The translations under genes were made by a program, and so were the position numbers. The notes beneath the pieces are model-generated. The model searched no databases, was not told the origin of the DNA, and saw only the letters and a list, made by a program, of their open reading frames with translations. This document shows positions 4,765 to 6,511 of a stretch of 6,511 bases of DNA, piece by piece (the stretch's first letter is position 1; each line of letters opens with the position of its first letter). Location of the stretch: positions 1 through 6,511 of the forward strand of contig JAOUPD010000065.1 in assembly GCA_029880065.1 (NCBI GenBank). The letters are read 5' to 3'. The stretch is from Hadesarchaea archaeon. GTDB taxonomy: Archaea > Hadarchaeota > Hadarchaeia > Hadarchaeales > Hadarchaeaceae.

Positions 4765-6236
4765 TGGCGAGGAGTTTGTCAAGAAAATCCGTCGTGGGCC
4801 CGTTTGTGACAGTTGGGTTGTTAGTATCTGTGGTTCTCGCGCCAGCCTTAGTCAGCGGCCAACAGCCTGAAGTCTCAGGGGACAATGCCTACGAACATGT
4901 TGAGTTTTTGACGAACATCGCCCCACGCTTTGCTGGCACCGAGGCTGAAGCGATCGCCGCAAGCTACATCGAGAACGAATTCCGGAGCTATGGTTTGAAA
5001 ACATGGGTTGAAAACTTCACCATTGAGAACTCTTACATGATAGAGGAAAATTGGCTACGCGTTACTTTACCTGAACGAATTGATTTAGCCTTCGTGCCAG
5101 TTGTCTATTCCCCCCCAGCGGAGAACGTGGTCGGAAAACTTACCCACGTGACCGAGCTGCCCGAAAATCTCGAGCGGCTGCGCGAGCGCGTGGTCCTTGT
5201 GTCAAGCCAAAGGTTAGCGCGTGAGCTGTCAGACTTATCCCTCGCGGTAATCTTTTATCGAGAAGGTCTACCGGCAGTATCAGAAATATGGCCGAATCCT
5301 CCGAACGCACCAATGGTCTGGATATCCGACAGCGACGCTCAGCGGTTGATCGAGCTCTTGGAACAGGGCGAAGTTGAGGTCGAGTTGCGATTGAGGGCCA
5401 GGATTGAGCCCTCAACATCTCGCAACGTTGTGGCGAAATTGCTAGGCGAGAACGAGGAAATTATCATCGTTGGCGCACACCACGATTCAGTCCTGACTCC
5501 CGGCGCGGTCGACGATGCTTCAGGCGTCGCGGTAGTGCTCGAGATGGCTCGGGTGCTCTCAATGGAAAATCTCCCCCGCACCATCCTTTTCACAACCTTT
5601 GGAAGTGAGGAACTTGGCCTGTTGGGAAGTACGGCATTCGTGCAAGAGCATGTCGATAACAAAATCTTCGCCGCAGTTGTTTTTGACGTGATCGCCCCCG
5701 GTCCTGAGAACGGGCTACGTGTCGGCCTCAGAGGCTCATGGGAGATAGCCACAACTGAGTGGTTGGACAGCTATGCCCATGAGCTAGCAGAAAACCTCGA
5801 CTTCTATGCACAATCAGAGCACGCACAAGATGTTGGGGGCCACAGCGACTACGCGAGCTTCACGCACGCAGGCATTCCAGGAACGTGGGTGTACTGGGTC
5901 AACCCGCAGCACGGGGAAATCCTCTGGCCGACCCACACTCTAGCGGATAATCTTGACGCTGTCGACAAAACTAGACTGGAGCAAGTCACGTTGTTCGGGG
6001 TTGAACTCGTTCGCCGATTGGCTGGCGAGGATATCGAGGCTTTACGAGAGACTTATGAGTTACTTCTAATATTAGCCGCATTTGCCGTGGCGAGCGCGGG
6101 GGTGGTGGTCCTCTCGATCGCAACGGGTTCATTCATGCGGTACAAACGAGGTTGGAGCTGGTCCCGGGTTGCGTGTGTCTTCTCACTTCTCACCGCTGCG
6201 GTCGTGGTTGCTGCCTACATCTGGCTTCTGGCTTAG
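4761..6236 (+). CDS. Secreted, membrane-anchored M28-family zinc aminopeptidase-like protein
   Basis: The protein has 491 residues from ATG 4761 (ATG 4764 is equally possible). The start overlaps the antiporter stop (ATGATG), so translational coupling is likely. The same frame is open further left to 4530, but that part lies inside the antiporter gene and its translation looks meaningless. Residues 1-33 form a signal peptide or anchor: basic, then hydrophobic, then ALVSG. Residues about 95-215 resemble an inserted PA domain. The M28 peptidase core follows with all five metal ligands of a two-zinc site: H240 (GAHHDS, with catalytic D242), D251 (AVDDASG), E284 (SEE, with E283 as general base), D309 and H392 (THTLADNLD). 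Two hydrophobic spans, about 436-456 and 468-490, end the protein. It probably trims peptides outside the membrane; the substrate is unknown. Confidence 0.92.
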   Translation: MMARSLSRKSVVGPFVTVGLLVSVVLAPALVSGQQPEVSGDNAYEHVEFLTNIAPRFAGTEAEAIAASYIENEFRSYGLKTWVENFTIENSYMIEENWLRVTLPERIDLAFVPVVYSPPAENVVGKLTHVTELPENLERLRERVVLVSSQRLARELSDLSLAVIFYREGLPAVSEIWPNPPNAPMVWISDSDAQRLIELLEQGEVEVELRLRARIEPSTSRNVVAKLLGENEEIIIVGAHHDSVLTPGAVDDASGVAVVLEMARVLSMENLPRTILFTTFGSEELGLLGSTAFVQEHVDNKIFAAVVFDVIAPGPENGLRVGLRGSWEIATTEWLDSYAHELAENLDFYAQSEHAQDVGGHSDYASFTHAGIPGTWVYWVNPQHGEILWPTHTLADNLDAVDKTRLEQVTLFGVELVRRLAGEDIEALRETYELLLILAAFAVASAGVVVLSIATGSFMRYKRGWSWSRVACVFSLLTAAVVVAAYIWLLA

Positions 6237-6242
6237 GTAGCG

Positions 6243-6250
6243 CTTTAATG
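6243..6250 (+). promoter_or_regulatory. TATA-box candidate for orc1/cdc6
   Basis: CTTTAATG lies just after the peptidase stop and about 34-41 bases before GTG 6284, giving predicted initiation near 6272 and a leader of about 12 bases. The 47-base gap shows no terminator and is too short for a replication origin. Confidence 0.35.
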
Positions 6251-6283
6251 ATACAAGAAAGATAAATCTGAAAAGGGTCAGCG

Positions 6284-6511
6284 GTGTTTGGAGAAATCTT
6301 TGAGGAGGAGCTTGGCCGTGAATCGGTTTTCCGCGATGCAAGCAAGCTCTTACCCGACTACGTGCCTCCCGTCCTCGTGCACCGTGATGAGGAGTTCCGC
6401 TGTCTTACACGAGTTTTCAAGTCGGTCATCGAAGATCGAGCGAGCCAACGCGTGCTGATCACGGGAAACGTGGGCGTGGGAAAGACCGCTCTTGCTCGGA
6501 GATTTGGTGAA
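6284..6511 (+). CDS. cdc6: Orc1/Cdc6 replication initiator, N-terminal part (cut by window edge)
   Basis: The first 76 residues of an AAA+ ATPase that binds origin DNA and loads the MCM helicase in archaea. An in-frame TGA at 6269-6271 leaves GTG 6284 as the only reasonable start; AAGGG (6273-6277) is a weak SD. Characteristic features are the lead-in VFRDASKLLPDYVPPVLVHR (residues 15-34), matching the family pattern in which a short helix and 'L...YVP..L.HR' precede the ATPase core, and the Walker A motif GNVGVGKT at 61-68. Walker B, the sensor motifs and the winged-helix DNA-binding domain lie beyond the window, so completeness cannot be judged. Archaeal cdc6 genes often sit close to an origin, but no origin recognition boxes were seen in this window. 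Confidence 0.9.
   Translation, partial: MFGEIFEEELGRESVFRDASKLLPDYVPPVLVHRDEEFRCLTRVFKSVIEDRASQRVLITGNVGVGKTALARRFGE

Noticed and set aside
5339..5752. Minus-strand 137-codon frame opposite the peptidase
   Set aside because: It is a shadow of the strand encoding the M28 metal-binding motifs, and no domain is seen.

Overview
The window is a gene-dense piece of an archaeal chromosome. The domain assignment rests on three things: a CarS-type CDP-archaeol synthase (archaeal ether-lipid pathway), an Orc1/Cdc6 replication initiator at the right edge, and a small archaeal Toprim protein. Promoter candidates look like archaeal TATA boxes, several starts are GTG, and at least one Shine-Dalgarno (SD) site is strong. 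The composition is roughly balanced in G+C. I cannot name the lineage; the gene set looks euryarchaeal-like, but that is only an impression. No mobile element, CRISPR array, tRNA or rRNA was recognised.

Layout. (1) Positions 1-348 hold the 3' part of carS. (2) Positions 484-1120 hold a plus-strand pair: a previously unlisted 56-residue protein with four CxxC motifs (zinc-finger microprotein), then a small Toprim-domain protein. (3) Positions 1080-2893 hold a minus-strand cluster, read right to left: a PAP2-type membrane phosphatase, a SEC59-like polyprenol/dolichol kinase whose start overlaps the phosphatase stop, and a purine-type phosphoribosyltransferase with its own promoter candidate. 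The last gene overlaps the Toprim gene tail to tail by 41 bases. (4) A 161-base divergent intergenic region carries promoter candidates for both sides. (5) Positions 3055-6236 hold a tight plus-strand operon: a tandem-CBS regulator, a CPA2-type Na+(K+)/H+ antiporter, and a secreted, membrane-anchored M28 metallopeptidase. (6) From 6284 to the end is the first 76 codons of orc1/cdc6, including its Walker A motif.

How the genes may work together. The kinase and phosphatase pair fits recycling of a polyprenyl phosphate carrier: the PAP2 enzyme removes phosphate and the kinase re-phosphorylates the alcohol using CTP. The CBS protein sits 9 bases before the antiporter and probably gates it in response to a nucleotide ligand. 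The peptidase start overlaps the antiporter stop, so the two are probably co-translated, although no functional link is known to me. Nothing here is clearly a new defence or mobile system. The most novel items are the small zinc-finger protein paired with the Toprim protein, and the CBS-antiporter-peptidase operon.
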